Source: Novacetimonas maltaceti (GTDB lineage Bacteria > Pseudomonadota > Alphaproteobacteria > Acetobacterales > Acetobacteraceae). From it: DNA of 64,000 nt. The position numbers and the translations under genes are program-made. Location: NCBI RefSeq assembly GCF_002906255.1, contig NZ_POTC01000002.1, forward strand, positions 62,001 to 126,000, in the 5' to 3' direction. This document shows positions 9,476 through 21,114 of the stretch, in pieces. Positions within the stretch are counted from its first letter, which is position 1; every line of letters begins with the position of its first letter. A model generated the notes under the pieces. It was not told where the DNA came from, searched no databases, and worked only from the letters and a program-made list of their open reading frames with translations.

Positions 9476-10915
9476 ATGAAGGGATACTGGGTCGTTGGAA
9501 TCGGGTTTGCCGCAAGCCTCCAGCTGGGCACTGCGCTGGCACGCAGGCCCGCTCCCGCGCCGCAGCAGGCCCCGGCCACGGTTCCCCATACCCTGCAGGA
9601 GGCGCTGGCCGCCGCGTATCTGAGCAATCCGGTCCTGCGCCGCGAACGCGCCACCCTGCGCGCAACCGACGAACAGGTGCCCGCGGCCCTTGGCGGATGG
9701 CGGCCGACCATCACCGGCACCGCCAACATGAGCTATTACAGCGGCAGCATGCTGATGGCGCCCGAAGGCGGCGGAAACGGGTATGCCCGCCGCTATGACC
9801 TGCCGGGCTATGGCGCGGGCGTGAACATCAGCGAACCGATCTATACCGGCGGGCGTACCACGGCCTCCACCCACCGCGCGGTGCATGACGTGATGGCCGA
9901 ACGCGCGCGCCTGATCCAGACCGAACAGCAGGTCTTCACCGATGTCGTCAACGCCTATGTCGGCGTGATCGAGGATGAGCAGATCCTCAGGATCGATATC
10001 AATAACGAGAAATTGTACCAGGAGCAGCTCCATACCACGGAACTGCGCGCCCACGGGGGCGAGATCACGCACACCGACGTCGCGCAGGCGCAGGCCGCAC
10101 TGTCGGCCGCGCGCGCCACGCGCCAGCAGGCCGAAGGCACGCTGGAGGCCGCACGCGCGACCTACCTGCAGGTCGTGGGCGCGGAAGCCCCCGACAACCT
10201 GCAGCCGCCACAGCCGCTTGTCCTGCCGGTACAGTCGGAACAGGACGCCACGGCCCGCGCGATGGAAAACAACCCCGGCGTCATCGCCGCCCTGTTTGAC
10301 GAGGCGGCGCGCAAGGACGCGGTGGGCGTCGCCTTTGCGGCCCTGCTGCCCTCCATCAGCGCACAGGCCAGCTACGCCCACGACATCAACCAGGAGGAAG
10401 GGCGCTCCAACTACGACAACAAGATGGCGCTCGTCTCCGCGTCGGTCCCGCTCTATCAGGGGGGCAGCGAATATGCCGCCGTGCGCGAGGCCAAGCAGCA
10501 GGTCACGCAGGCCCACCGCGCGGTGGAGGTCCAGCGTCGCAGCGCCATCCAGCTGGCCGAGGCCAGCTGGCAGCGCATCCTTGCGAACCGCGCCGCCATC
10601 GCCAGCAACCGCGAGGCAATTTCGGCCAACATCTCCGCCCTTGCCGGGGTGGAGCGGCAGGCCATCGTCGGCACCGGCACGACCCTTGCCGTCCTGCAGC
10701 AGCAGGAAACCCTGCTACAGGCGCAGGTCGCCCTGGTCATGAGCCTCGGCAGCCTTGTGCAGGCGTCCTATCAGGAGGTCGCGGCAATCGGGCGGCTGAC
10801 GGCGCGTGACCTGAACCTCGATGTGCCGCTCTATAATGAAAAGGCGTATTACAGGGCCGTGCATGACCGGCTGTGGGGCATCAGCGACTATGCCCTCAAG
10901 GAGCCGGGACGCTGA
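9476..10915 (+). CDS. TolC-family outer-membrane efflux/secretion channel
   Basis: The 479-residue protein has a signal peptide (about residues 1-22, MKGYWVVGIGFAASLQLGTALA). It then has the repeated outer-membrane-efflux architecture: a long alpha-helical region rich in Ala, Gln and Glu, with beta segments such as YGAGVNISEPIYTGGRTTAS and MALVSASVPLYQGGSEYAAVREAKQQV. TolC proteins trimerise into a channel across the outer membrane and periplasm for type I secretion or drug efflux. The start at 9476 places the signal peptide correctly. The neighbour is the PCMT-like gene 125 bases upstream. No inner-membrane partner is adjacent, so the exported substrate is unknown. Confidence 0.92.
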   Translation: MKGYWVVGIGFAASLQLGTALARRPAPAPQQAPATVPHTLQEALAAAYLSNPVLRRERATLRATDEQVPAALGGWRPTITGTANMSYYSGSMLMAPEGGGNGYARRYDLPGYGAGVNISEPIYTGGRTTASTHRAVHDVMAERARLIQTEQQVFTDVVNAYVGVIEDEQILRIDINNEKLYQEQLHTTELRAHGGEITHTDVAQAQAALSAARATRQQAEGTLEAARATYLQVVGAEAPDNLQPPQPLVLPVQSEQDATARAMENNPGVIAALFDEAARKDAVGVAFAALLPSISAQASYAHDINQEEGRSNYDNKMALVSASVPLYQGGSEYAAVREAKQQVTQAHRAVEVQRRSAIQLAEASWQRILANRAAIASNREAISANISALAGVERQAIVGTGTTLAVLQQQETLLQAQVALVMSLGSLVQASYQEVAAIGRLTARDLNLDVPLYNEKAYYRAVHDRLWGISDYALKEPGR

Positions 10916-10921
10916 GCGCGG

Positions 10922-10988
10922 GTGCCGTCTTTTTCAAGTCATCCGCGTTCTTCGAAGCTTTTTGAAAAAAGCTTCACCAAAAACTTTT
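10922..10988 (+). repeat. Palindromic intergenic repeat, copy 2
   Basis: The core palindrome GAAGCTTTTT-GA-AAAAAGCTTC lies at 10954-10975, followed by the tail ACCAAAAACTTTT at 10976-10988. A degenerate version of the GC-rich first hairpin lies just upstream (about 10922-10950). It sits 3' of the tolC-type gene. Confidence 0.88.
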
Positions 10989-11028
10989 GATACTCTGCAA
11001 AGCCATGCCGGGACCGAAGTCATGGTTT

Positions 11029-11071
11029 CCAAAGGGCAATGCCCTTTGGCGGGTTTCAGGGCAGCGCCCTG
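11029..11071. repeat. Pair of GC-rich palindromes downstream of repeat copy 2
   Basis: Two perfect short palindromes stand side by side: CCAAAGGGCA/TGCCCTTTGG around a single A (11029-11049) and CAGGGC/GCCCTG around AGC (11057-11071). They lie 40 bases after repeat copy 2 in the tolC-valS gap and share the GGGC/GCCC theme. They may be part of a longer compound element. Confidence 0.7.
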
Positions 11072-11193
11072 AGCCTCCCCCAAACAACCCGCGCATCTTG
11101 CGCCGTTTCTTTCGTGGCGGATTGGGGTATATCTGCGTGCGGCGGACATGTCGTGCGCCCTGCGTCTGATTTAGGTGGATCTGGTTTTTAGCA

Positions 11194-13890
<2,697 letters not shown>

Positions 13891-13965
13891 TCGTGCCGCC
13901 GCCATCACTGGCGGCGGACCTTCATCCTGACAAACTGTTGAAAAACAATCGCTTGGTAAAAAAGT

Positions 13966-14047
13966 AAAAGTTTTCGGGCGCCGCCTTCTGGATGACAAAG
14001 GCGGCGTTCTTCGAAGCTTTTTAAAAAAAGCTTCACCAAAAACTTCT
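13966..14047 (+). repeat. Palindromic intergenic repeat, copy 3 (full form)
   Basis: This is the most complete copy. The left outer arm AAAAGTTTTCGG (13966-13977) is complementary to the right tail CCAAAAACTTCT (ends 14047). Between them stand hairpin 1, CGCCGCCTT (13979-13987) with AAGGCGGCG (13998-14006), and the core palindrome 14013-14034. It lies between valS and msrA, 30 bases before the msrA start. Confidence 0.9.
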
Positions 14048-14076
14048 ACTGGTTTCACGCAGGCAGGGAGCCTTCC

Positions 14077-14625
14077 ATGACACAGCACAAGACAGAGACA
14101 GCCGTTCTGGCCGGTGGATGCTTCTGGTGTATCGAAGCGCCCCTGCGTGACATACGCGGCGTCCTTTCGATCGAACCCGGCTATGCCGGCGGGCAGACGC
14201 CCGACCCGACCTATGAGGCGGTCTGCACCGGAAAGACAGGCCATGCGGAGGTGGTGCGAATCGAATTCGATCCCGCCCTCCTGTCCTATCGCGACCTGCT
14301 GGGCATGTTTTTCGTCCTGCATGACCCGACGACGCTGAACCGGCAGGGCAATGATGTCGGCACGCAGTACCGTTCGGCCATTTTCACCCTGTCACCAGAA
14401 CAGGATAGGATCGCCCACGAGGTGTGCGACGAACTGGCGGCCGCCCATGTCTGGCCCGACCCGATCGTGACGCAGATTGAACCGCTGGACCATTTCTATC
14501 CGGCCGAAACCTATCACCAGGACTATTTCGCCAAAAATCCGGGCAACCCGTACTGCGCCGCAGTCATCCCGCCCAAGATCGCGAAAATCCGCAAGCTGTT
14601 CCGTGATCGTCTGGCCACGACCTGA
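14077..14625 (+). CDS. msrA: Peptide-methionine (S)-S-oxide reductase
   Basis: MsrA reduces methionine-S-sulfoxide in oxidised proteins using a thioredoxin-type donor. The GGCFWC motif is at residues 13-18, with the catalytic cysteine as residue 15. The family segments [25 protein letters not shown] and QYRSAIF are intact, and 182 residues is the usual length for a single-domain MsrA. No msrB is adjacent. The start ATG follows the full-length repeat copy 3 by about 30 bases, so the repeat may lie in or near its leader. Confidence 0.96.
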   Translation: MTQHKTETAVLAGGCFWCIEAPLRDIRGVLSIEPGYAGGQTPDPTYEAVCTGKTGHAEVVRIEFDPALLSYRDLLGMFFVLHDPTTLNRQGNDVGTQYRSAIFTLSPEQDRIAHEVCDELAAAHVWPDPIVTQIEPLDHFYPAETYHQDYFAKNPGNPYCAAVIPPKIAKIRKLFRDRLATT

Positions 14626-14677
14626 CCGTCACGCCATCATCGCGGTGCCGACCGGGATGATGGCGTGACCGGACGCA

Positions 14678-15025
14678 TCAGGGCTTCGGGTCGAACCCGT
14701 CCATCAGCCCGTCGAAAAATGACTTCAGCCCCAGTCGCGGGGACTGCGCCTGTTCGATGGCCACCCCGTTGACCCCATCTTCCGGATATTTCGGCAAGGT
14801 GGGGATGGCCGTGCTCAGTTCCCGCCACAATGCCGCAAGCTTCTGGTGCTCCGCCTCGTGCGAGGCCGCGATGTCCTGCACCAGCTTCATGCAGGCAAGA
14901 GCCTGCGGGTCCTTGTTCTTCACCCCATCCTTCAGCAGGTTGGCAATGTCCAGCACGTCACTGGAACTCTGGTCCATCTGCGCGGACAGGGCGGAATAGG
15001 CATCAAGGATCGGTTTGAGATTCAT
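14678..15025 (-). CDS. Hypothetical protein, 115 residues
   Basis: I do not recognise the family. The ATG at 15025 was chosen because GGGAGAAG lies about 6 bases upstream; a longer frame exists but has no better signal. The product starts MNLKPILDAYSALSAQMD and is mostly helical in appearance, with a Ser/Asp/Leu-rich first half and a His/Glu segment (SHEAEHQKLAALWREL). It has no signal peptide or membrane segment, so it is probably a cytoplasmic accessory protein. It is convergent with msrA, and a palindrome (GATAAAATTATC) lies about 250 bases upstream. Confidence 0.65.
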   Translation of the reverse strand: MNLKPILDAYSALSAQMDQSSSDVLDIANLLKDGVKNKDPQALACMKLVQDIAASHEAEHQKLAALWRELSTAIPTLPKYPEDGVNGVAIEQAQSPRLGLKSFFDGLMDGFDPKP

Positions 15026-15425
15026 CGGATCTTCTCCCTCGGGTTTCACTGACATTTCTATCGCTTCCGCACCGACTGCGCACCCTGCAGCAGGTCGTAA
15101 TCTCGTCACCCTCCCCTTCATTGCACGCCACGACACCACGCAGGCCGGAAGGCCCGGTATGTGACCCGCCTGCCCGCGCTTCCTGCACAACCCCACGAAA
15201 CCACGGGAAGTTGCCAGGGCGGCACATACAGGCACGCCGATCCAGAACATTATGAATTATGTAACGTGCGATAAAATTATCACCCGGACGGGATGCCACC
15301 TGCGCACACCGCACGGCCCCCTGCCCCACCACGCACAAAAAAGGGCGGCAGGATCATGAATCCCGCCGCCCTGCCTGTTCCCGGCGCGTCTCAGGCGACG
15401 CGCACGGGCAGGATGTCCGTGGTCC
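15026..15425. other. Gene-free stretch between hypothetical gene and glk
   Basis: This 400-base interval contains the glk terminator (15337-15371) and an AT-rich patch around 15250-15281. The patch includes the perfect palindrome GATAAAATTATC (15270-15281), a plausible promoter/operator region for the minus-strand hypothetical gene. The rest is GC-rich with no recognisable gene. Confidence 0.6.
15337..15371 (-). terminator. Intrinsic terminator after glucokinase gene
   Basis: On the minus strand GGGCGGC-G-GGAT pairs with ATCC-T-GCCGCCC through a 5-base loop and one mismatch, followed directly by TTTTTT. It lies 55 bases after the glucokinase stop. Stem and T-run are both good. Confidence 0.8.
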
Positions 15426-16394
15426 TTAGCGATAGGCCTCGGCAAATGCCGCGGCAGCACCCAGCAGACCCGGCTGGGGATAGGTAATCAGCTTGACCGG
15501 CATTGCCGCCATCAGGCTTTCAAAGCGCCCCTTGGCGACAAACCTCTCCGCAAAGCCAGACGCACCGAGATGCTTGGCCAGCCGCAGGCCGAGCCCACCG
15601 GCGATGACCACGCTGCCGCCGCCCTGCGCCAGGGCAAGGTCGCCCGCCACCGTGCCGAGCGACAGGCAGAACCGCTCCAGCGCGGCGCCTGCCACATGGT
15701 CGCTGCCATCAAGCGCCATGGTCCACAGCGTCTTGTCATCGCGGGTACGCACCGGCAGGTTGCCGATTTCGGCAATGGCCTCATACAGGTTGGCCAGTCC
15801 CGGCCCCGAGACCACGCGCTCCACCGACACCCGGCGATAGCGCAGCCGCAGCAGTTGCAGGATACGGTCCTCGAACTGGTCAAGGGGGGAGAAATCGATA
15901 TGCCCGCCCTCGGTCTCGCACACGAAATACCCGTTCTTGCGCCGCACGACATAGGCGGAGCCCAGACCCGTGCCGGGACCGACAATCGTGATGATCCCTT
16001 CCTTGGGCAGCGGCACGTCCGGCCCGCAGACATGCTGGAGGCTTTCCTCGCCCACCTGCGCCACGGCATGGGCGACGGCGCCGAAATCATTGACCAGCAC
16101 ATGTTCGTCAATGCCCAGCTTCGCCCCAAGCTGCGCGGGCTGGATGACCCACGGGTTGTTCGTCAGCTTCAGGATGTCGCCCTTGATCGGGCATGCCACG
16201 GCAATGCCCGCCGCACGCGGCAGGGGCTTGCCCACCACGCGGCCGAATGCCTCCCACGCCAGCTGCAGGCTGGCATGTTCGGCGCATTTCAGGGTCGTGG
16301 CCTCGCCCAGGCTGACGACACGGCCGCCTTCCACCTGTGCCAGCGCAAAACGGGCATGGGTGCCCCCGATATCGACGGCTACGATTTCTTTCAT
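15426..16394 (-). CDS. glk: Glucokinase
   Basis: Glucokinase phosphorylates glucose to glucose 6-phosphate with ATP. The protein has the ROK/hexokinase-type phosphate motif VAVDIGGTHARFAL at the N-terminus, LVNDFGAVAHAV carrying the likely catalytic Asp, and the adenosine region GPGTGLGSAYV. The EGGHIDFSP segment is typical of bacterial group A glucokinases, and 322 residues is the family length. In acetic acid bacteria much glucose is oxidised in the periplasm, and this enzyme would feed the cytoplasmic pentose phosphate and Entner-Doudoroff routes. It ends at a strong terminator. Confidence 0.95.
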   Translation of the reverse strand: MKEIVAVDIGGTHARFALAQVEGGRVVSLGEATTLKCAEHASLQLAWEAFGRVVGKPLPRAAGIAVACPIKGDILKLTNNPWVIQPAQLGAKLGIDEHVLVNDFGAVAHAVAQVGEESLQHVCGPDVPLPKEGIITIVGPGTGLGSAYVVRRKNGYFVCETEGGHIDFSPLDQFEDRILQLLRLRYRRVSVERVVSGPGLANLYEAIAEIGNLPVRTRDDKTLWTMALDGSDHVAGAALERFCLSLGTVAGDLALAQGGGSVVIAGGLGLRLAKHLGASGFAERFVAKGRFESLMAAMPVKLITYPQPGLLGAAAAFAEAYR

Positions 16395-16603
16395 GTGGGA
16401 TTACTCTCCGCGGTCAGCAGGCAATCTTCTTTCGGGGGTGCGGGCCTGTCGCACGCCATGAAACGTCGCAGGCCCCGTCCCCGTCAAATCAGATCCTCTA
16501 AAATAGTGATGGGTTGTCTTCCCCAGCTAAGGCAGGGAGATGACGAATGACATTGATAAAAGTCACGTTATCCCATCAATTCCGACATCGGATCGCAGGA
16601 ATA

Positions 16604-17437
16604 TTATTTTTTCTGTCCATCCCCCGCGGCCTGCCCGCGCGGCACCTGCCCGGCCTTCAGTTGCGACAGGATCCACCGCTTGAGCGGCCACGGCACGATG
16701 ACATCCACGAACCGGAGGATGGAAAACAGGAACGGGAACACCAGATGCGCCTGCCCACGGTCCACCGCATGGACGATCCGCCGCGCGGCGGAGGCCGGCG
16801 TCTGCAGGAACGGCTTGAAGCCCACGACGCGGCGGCTCATCGCCGTATCGACAAAGCCGGGGGAGATCAGCGTCACCCCCACCCCATGCGGGGCCAGCGC
16901 CATGTGCAGCGATTCCGAAAACCGCTTCAGCCCGGCCTTCGACCCGGAATAGGCGGCGGCGAACGGTATGGCGTGGAAGGCCGCGACCGAACCGACCAGC
17001 ACGATATGCCCGCGTCCGCGTCCGACCATGGCCTCCGCCGCGGCAGCGGCCATGGCCGACGGGGTGGCGTAATTGACCAGCCCCAGTTCAAGCACCGTCT
17101 CCGCCTTTTCGGTCGCGTCATCGGCGGTCTTCATGTCGCCAAGCCCGGCGGCAAGGATGGCAAGGTCGATGGGGCTGGCGGCATCATCCTCGCGGTAGGC
17201 CGTGATGGCGGCATGCCCGTCCTGCAGGTCAAGCGCGCGCGTCGTGACATTCACCCCGCAGTTGCGGCAGTCGCGCGCAATGGCCTCCAGCCGGCCCGCA
17301 TCCCGCCCCCAGAGCAGGAGATCACGCCCCCGGATGGCATAAAGCCGCGCCAGTTCCGCGCCGATCCCCCCCGATGCACCGGTAATCAGCACCCGTCCAT
17401 GGGCCCCGTTCATGGTCTGGCTGGGCTGTGCTTCCAT
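16604..17437 (-). CDS. Short-chain dehydrogenase/reductase family protein
   Basis: This 277-residue protein is a classical SDR. The cofactor-binding TGASGGIG motif lies near residues 20-27. A central VNYATPSA segment is present, and the catalytic serine and YSGSK (Tyr/Lys) follow at about 150-170. The C-terminal part (FPFLFSILRFVDVIVPWPLKRWIL) is hydrophobic and may touch the membrane, as in SDRs acting on lipids. The substrate cannot be read from the sequence. ATG 17413 (MNGAHGRV) is an alternative start. It is divergent from the GNAT-like gene. Confidence 0.85.
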   Translation of the reverse strand: MEAQPSQTMNGAHGRVLITGASGGIGAELARLYAIRGRDLLLWGRDAGRLEAIARDCRNCGVNVTTRALDLQDGHAAITAYREDDAASPIDLAILAAGLGDMKTADDATEKAETVLELGLVNYATPSAMAAAAAEAMVGRGRGHIVLVGSVAAFHAIPFAAAYSGSKAGLKRFSESLHMALAPHGVGVTLISPGFVDTAMSRRVVGFKPFLQTPASAARRIVHAVDRGQAHLVFPFLFSILRFVDVIVPWPLKRWILSQLKAGQVPRGQAAGDGQKK

Positions 17438-17588
17438 TGTCTGTCTTCCTTTCCACCACCATTTTGTGCCATCAGCACAACGAACGGGTTATTCAACCTT
17501 TCTACACCACTCGCGGGCATCTCCGCCACGCCACGCCCCCGCGCGGCACTGGCTGACGCCCGCACAGTCAGGAAGCTGCGGACAGGTC

Positions 17589-18758
17589 ATGAACGAAGCC
17601 GACCAACTTGTCATTATTCCCGTTTCCGGTTTTCGTCAGATGACCACCTTCATCCAGTTGCCGCGCCTGCTCTATGCGGGGCTGCCCGGATATGTGGCCC
17701 CGCTGGACATGGTGCAGCGCGACCTGCTGCTGCCTTCGCGCAACCCGTTCTTCCGCCGTGGCCAGGCGCAGTATTTCCTTGCCATGCGCAACGGGCAGGC
17801 CGTCGGCCGCATTTCCGCACAGATCGATCCCGTCGCGATCAATCATATTGGCGAGAAGGTCGGCTTCTTCGGCGCGCTGGACGCGGTGGACGACCTCAGC
17901 GTCGTCTCCGCGCTGATCGACACGGCAGCGACGTGGCTGCGTGAACGCGGGATGAAGGTCATGCGCGGCCCGCAGACCCCCAACAGCAATGGGGAGTTCG
18001 GGATGATGATCGAGGGGCAGCACGAACTGCCCATGGTCGCCATGCCGTGGCACCCGCACTGGCTGCCGGGGATGATGGCGGCCTGCGGCATGGTCGGGCA
18101 GGAGGACCTGCTCGCCTATCGCATCTTCACCGGCCCCGATGCGGAGGAGGCGCACCTTGTCCCCTCCAGCCTCAAGATGGGCGAAGGGCGGCTGGGCAGC
18201 ATCACCACGCGCGGGCTGGACATGAGCCGGCTGCATGAGGAAGGGGAGACCCTGCGCCAACTCTACAACGACGCATGGCGCAACAACTGGGGCTCCCTGC
18301 CGCTGACCCGTGACGAGATGGCCGGCATGATCAGCGAGCTGCGCCCCCTGCTGAAGCCCGAGCATTATGTCCTGATCGAACAGGACGGCCAGCCCGTGGC
18401 CTTCGCGCTGGTGGTGCCCAACGTGTATGACATTTCCGCCGACCTTGGCGGCGCGCCGTCCCCCGTGGGGTGGCTGAAGCTGGGCAAGCGGCTGCTGCGG
18501 CATGAATTCCATTCCGCGCGCGTCATCCTGCTTGGCGTCAGCTCCCGGCTGGAGGGCACGGCCCTTGGCGCGATCATGCCCGCGCTGGCAATCTCCGAAC
18601 TCATGAAACGCGGGCGCAGCCTGCCCTACCGGACGGTCGAACTGGGCTGGGTGCTGGAAAGCAACCTGCCGATCCGCCGCCTGATCGAACGGATCGCGCC
18701 ACAGCCTTACAAGCGCTATCGCGTGTATGACCGCGCCCTGACCGACGACGACCTGTAA
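17589..18758 (+). CDS. Uncharacterised GNAT-like N-acyltransferase family protein
   Basis: The 389-residue product resembles a family of large GNAT-fold proteins of unknown substrate that is widespread in alphaproteobacteria. Visible landmarks are an N-terminal segment ending NPFFRRGQAQYFLAMRNGQAVGRISA, then GFFGALDAVDDLSVVSALIDTAATWLRERG. The motif GPQTPNSNGEFGMMIEG and a C-terminal acyltransferase-like half (VAFALVVPNVYDISADLGG) follow. ATG 17589 was chosen because the longer frame would extend into the divergent SDR gene. The product is predicted cytoplasmic. The opposite-strand neighbour is an SDR, so a shared lipid-related role is possible but unproven. Confidence 0.72.
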   Translation: MNEADQLVIIPVSGFRQMTTFIQLPRLLYAGLPGYVAPLDMVQRDLLLPSRNPFFRRGQAQYFLAMRNGQAVGRISAQIDPVAINHIGEKVGFFGALDAVDDLSVVSALIDTAATWLRERGMKVMRGPQTPNSNGEFGMMIEGQHELPMVAMPWHPHWLPGMMAACGMVGQEDLLAYRIFTGPDAEEAHLVPSSLKMGEGRLGSITTRGLDMSRLHEEGETLRQLYNDAWRNNWGSLPLTRDEMAGMISELRPLLKPEHYVLIEQDGQPVAFALVVPNVYDISADLGGAPSPVGWLKLGKRLLRHEFHSARVILLGVSSRLEGTALGAIMPALAISELMKRGRSLPYRTVELGWVLESNLPIRRLIERIAPQPYKRYRVYDRALTDDDL

Positions 18759-18789
18759 GCCACGGATTGCGACCCTTTCCTGAGTCATG

Positions 18790-18866
18790 AAGCTGTTTGG
18801 GGTCGCCATTTTTCACAAGGCGACGCTTTCTGAAGCTTTCTGGAAAAAGCTTCACCAAAAACTTTC
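18790..18866 (+). repeat. Palindromic intergenic repeat, copy 4
   Basis: Hairpin 1 is GTCGCC (18802-18807) with GGCGAC (18819-18824). The core palindrome, with two changes, is at 18832-18853, and the tail ACCAAAAACTTTC runs to 18866. It lies between the convergent GNAT-like gene and thiL. Confidence 0.87.
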
Positions 18867-18961
18867 ATAATTTTCAGTGGGTTGTTGGGAGCATTGTTCA
18901 GGATAACCTGAGTGACGGATCGCCGGCTTCCGGTTCTTTTTTACAAAAAACCTGCTGCCCC

Positions 18962-19945
18962 CTACAGGTGGCTCCACCCCGTGTGCGCGACCTTCACCTC
19001 CGCACCATGCGCATCACGCAACTGCACGCCAGCGCTCCCGGCAGGATCGATGAAACGCCCGATGCGCGTCATGCGCACCCCATGGTGGCGTCCCCGCGCC
19101 AGCAGCGCCTGTTCATGTTCCGGTGGCACCGCAAGCAGCAGTTCGTAGTCATCCCCACCCGTCAGGCAGGTTTCGCGCCATTGCGGCCCCGCCGCCCGCG
19201 CGGCATCGGACAGCGGCACGCGATCGACCTCGATCACCACGCCCACCCCGCTCTCACGCGCCAGGTGGCCCGCATCCTGCACCAGTCCGTCGGAGACATC
19301 CATCGCGGCGGAGGCAATCCCATGCAGCCCCAGCCCAAGGCGCGGGCATGGCAGGCGGTAACGCGTGGCAAGGGCATGGTCCGGGTCAGGCACCTGCCCA
19401 CGCAGCGCCAGCAGTCCCAGCGCACCATCCCCGATGGTTCCCGTCACCCACAACCCGTCGCCCGCACGTGCCGTGGTACGGCGCAGCGCGCATCCGGGGG
19501 CCACATGCCCCACGATCGTCAGGGACAGCACCAGCGGCCCGGTGGTCGACGTCGTATCCCCCCCCAGCAGGCCCAGCCCATACGTTCCCTGATCGGCACG
19601 CAGGCCATCGGCAAAGGCCGTGAACCACGGTTCCGCAACATGGCGGGGGCGCGCCACCGTCAGCAGGTAGCCCAACGGCGTCGCATCCATGGCGGCAAGG
19701 TCCGACAGGTTGCAGCGCAGCAGCTTGCGCCCCACCGTGTCGGCCGGGTCATCGGGCAGGAAATGCACGCCCTCGACCATCGCATCGACCGCCATCACCA
19801 TTTCCCGTCCCGCAGGTGGGGTCAGGACAGCGGCATCGTCACGCAGGTCGAGCGCCCCTTCCCCCGCCAGGGGACGGAATATGCGGCCGATGAAGCCGAA
19901 TTCCGCAGGCAGGGCATCAGAGGTGCCTGATGGACGGGTGGACAT
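18962..19945 (-). CDS. thiL: Thiamine-monophosphate kinase
   Basis: ThiL phosphorylates thiamine monophosphate to thiamine pyrophosphate, the last step of cofactor synthesis. The PurM/AIR-synthase-like fold is shown by the segments DDAAVLTPPAGREMVMAVDAMVEGVHF, LSDLAAMDATPLGYLLTVA and GLLGGDTTST. The glycine-rich ASAAMDVSDGLVQDAGHLA and the late CLTGGDDYELLLAV motif are also present. The start ATG at 19945 has GGGGAGAA upstream and gives 327 residues, the normal size. nusB lies 40 bases upstream on the same strand, a pairing seen in many proteobacteria, so the two are likely co-transcribed. Confidence 0.95.
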   Translation of the reverse strand: MSTRPSGTSDALPAEFGFIGRIFRPLAGEGALDLRDDAAVLTPPAGREMVMAVDAMVEGVHFLPDDPADTVGRKLLRCNLSDLAAMDATPLGYLLTVARPRHVAEPWFTAFADGLRADQGTYGLGLLGGDTTSTTGPLVLSLTIVGHVAPGCALRRTTARAGDGLWVTGTIGDGALGLLALRGQVPDPDHALATRYRLPCPRLGLGLHGIASAAMDVSDGLVQDAGHLARESGVGVVIEVDRVPLSDAARAAGPQWRETCLTGGDDYELLLAVPPEHEQALLARGRHHGVRMTRIGRFIDPAGSAGVQLRDAHGAEVKVAHTGWSHL

Positions 19946-19985
19946 GCTTTTCTCCCCTGCGGCCCTTGCGATATCTGGCGTGGGG

Positions 19986-20522
19986 TCAGGAGGCCGAAGG
20001 CCCGGCATCCACCGCCGGAGTCGCATTGCCGGCTTCCCCGCCCGCAATGCGCCGGGACATCGCATCGAGAACGCCATTGAGCATGCGCGGTTCATCGCCG
20101 GAGAAGAAACCGTGCGCGACATCCATGTATTCATTGATGATCACGCGGCTGGGCGCCGGGTCCTGCGCGGTCAGTTCCCCGCCCGCCGCGCGCAGCAGCG
20201 CGCGCAGCACGGGATCAAGGCGTTCCATCGGCCACGACGACGGCAGGACATCGACCACCATCGCGTCGATTTCCTTCTGCCGGGCCACGCTGCCACGCAC
20301 GATGGCGGTGAACAGCCGCACGTCGGCATCGGGCACCAGCCCTTCGGCATAGCCGGACGCGGCATCGCCGGTGGCAAGGCGATGGCGGGTGAACTGTGAC
20401 ACCACGGCTTCGGCGTTGTCGCCCGCCTGCTCGATCTGGAACAGGGCCTGCACCGCGCCCACGCGCGATGCCGTGCGTGAACGGTTCCTGCCGCCCCGGG
20501 GGGTCTCGCCTGTCTGTGTCAT
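19986..20522 (-). CDS. nusB: Transcription antitermination factor NusB
   Basis: NusB binds boxA RNA with S10 and promotes antitermination of rRNA operons. The 178-residue product starts MTQTGETPRGG from ATG 20522, with AGGAGACA upstream. It shows the helical NusB landmarks SRVGAVQALFQIEQAG, RLDPVLRALLRAAGGEL, SRVIINEYMDVAHGFFSGDEPRMLNGVLDAM. A basic, Gly/Arg-rich N-terminal extension of about 15 residues and an Ala/Gly-rich tail flank the core. In many alphaproteobacteria ribH lies upstream; here nrdR precedes it 85 bases away. Confidence 0.95.
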   Translation of the reverse strand: MTQTGETPRGGRNRSRTASRVGAVQALFQIEQAGDNAEAVVSQFTRHRLATGDAASGYAEGLVPDADVRLFTAIVRGSVARQKEIDAMVVDVLPSSWPMERLDPVLRALLRAAGGELTAQDPAPSRVIINEYMDVAHGFFSGDEPRMLNGVLDAMSRRIAGGEAGNATPAVDAGPSAS

Positions 20523-20607
20523 GTCAACTGTCTCCTGCTGTCGGGCATCGTGCGCAATGCAGGGCTTCATCGCCTCTTTGGCGCATGGGGTCCATAGGCT
20601 TTTGCCG

Positions 20608-21114
20608 TCATTTGTCGTCCACGGGCGGGTTCTCCCCGTCCTGCGGGGTCACATCCGCCGCGACCGAGGTGGAGATCGTCTCCAGTATCGCGGCGAAATC
20701 CTTGGTTTCCCTGAAATCCCAGTGCACGCTGGCAAAGCGGATATAGGCGACCGAATCGACCTCCCGCAAAGTTTCCATCACCCTGCGTCCGATATCGATC
20801 GACAGGATCTCCGGCTCGCCCGCCGCCTCAAGGTGGCGGACAAGGCCATTGACGATGCGTTCGATCCGTTCCTCGTCCACCGGGCGCTTGCGCAGCGCAA
20901 TGCGCACCGAACGCGCCAGCTTGTCACGCTCGAACGGCACGCGCCTGCCATCCGCCTTCACCACGATCAGGTCGCGCAGCTGGATGCGCTCGATCGTCGT
21001 GAAACGCTGCCCGCAGGATGCACAGATGCGACGCCTGCGGATCGCGGCCCCGTCCTCGTGCGGGCGGCTGTCCTTGACCTGGGTATCTTCATGTCCACAA
21101 AACGGGCAACGCAT
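20608..21114 (-). CDS. nrdR: Transcriptional repressor NrdR
   Basis: NrdR is the zinc-ribbon, ATP-cone repressor of ribonucleotide reductase genes, sensing dATP/ATP. The N-terminal zinc ribbon has the cysteine pairs CPFC (residues 3-6) and CASC, followed by the basic RRRR and RFTTIERIQ segments. The ATP-cone follows ([28 protein letters not shown]), and 168 residues is slightly longer than the usual 150-160. Start MRCPFCG at 21114 is preferred over a start three codons upstream. It would act at NrdR boxes upstream of nrd operons, which are not in this window. Confidence 0.96.
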   Translation of the reverse strand: MRCPFCGHEDTQVKDSRPHEDGAAIRRRRICASCGQRFTTIERIQLRDLIVVKADGRRVPFERDKLARSVRIALRKRPVDEERIERIVNGLVRHLEAAGEPEILSIDIGRRVMETLREVDSVAYIRFASVHWDFRETKDFAAILETISTSVAADVTPQDGENPPVDDK

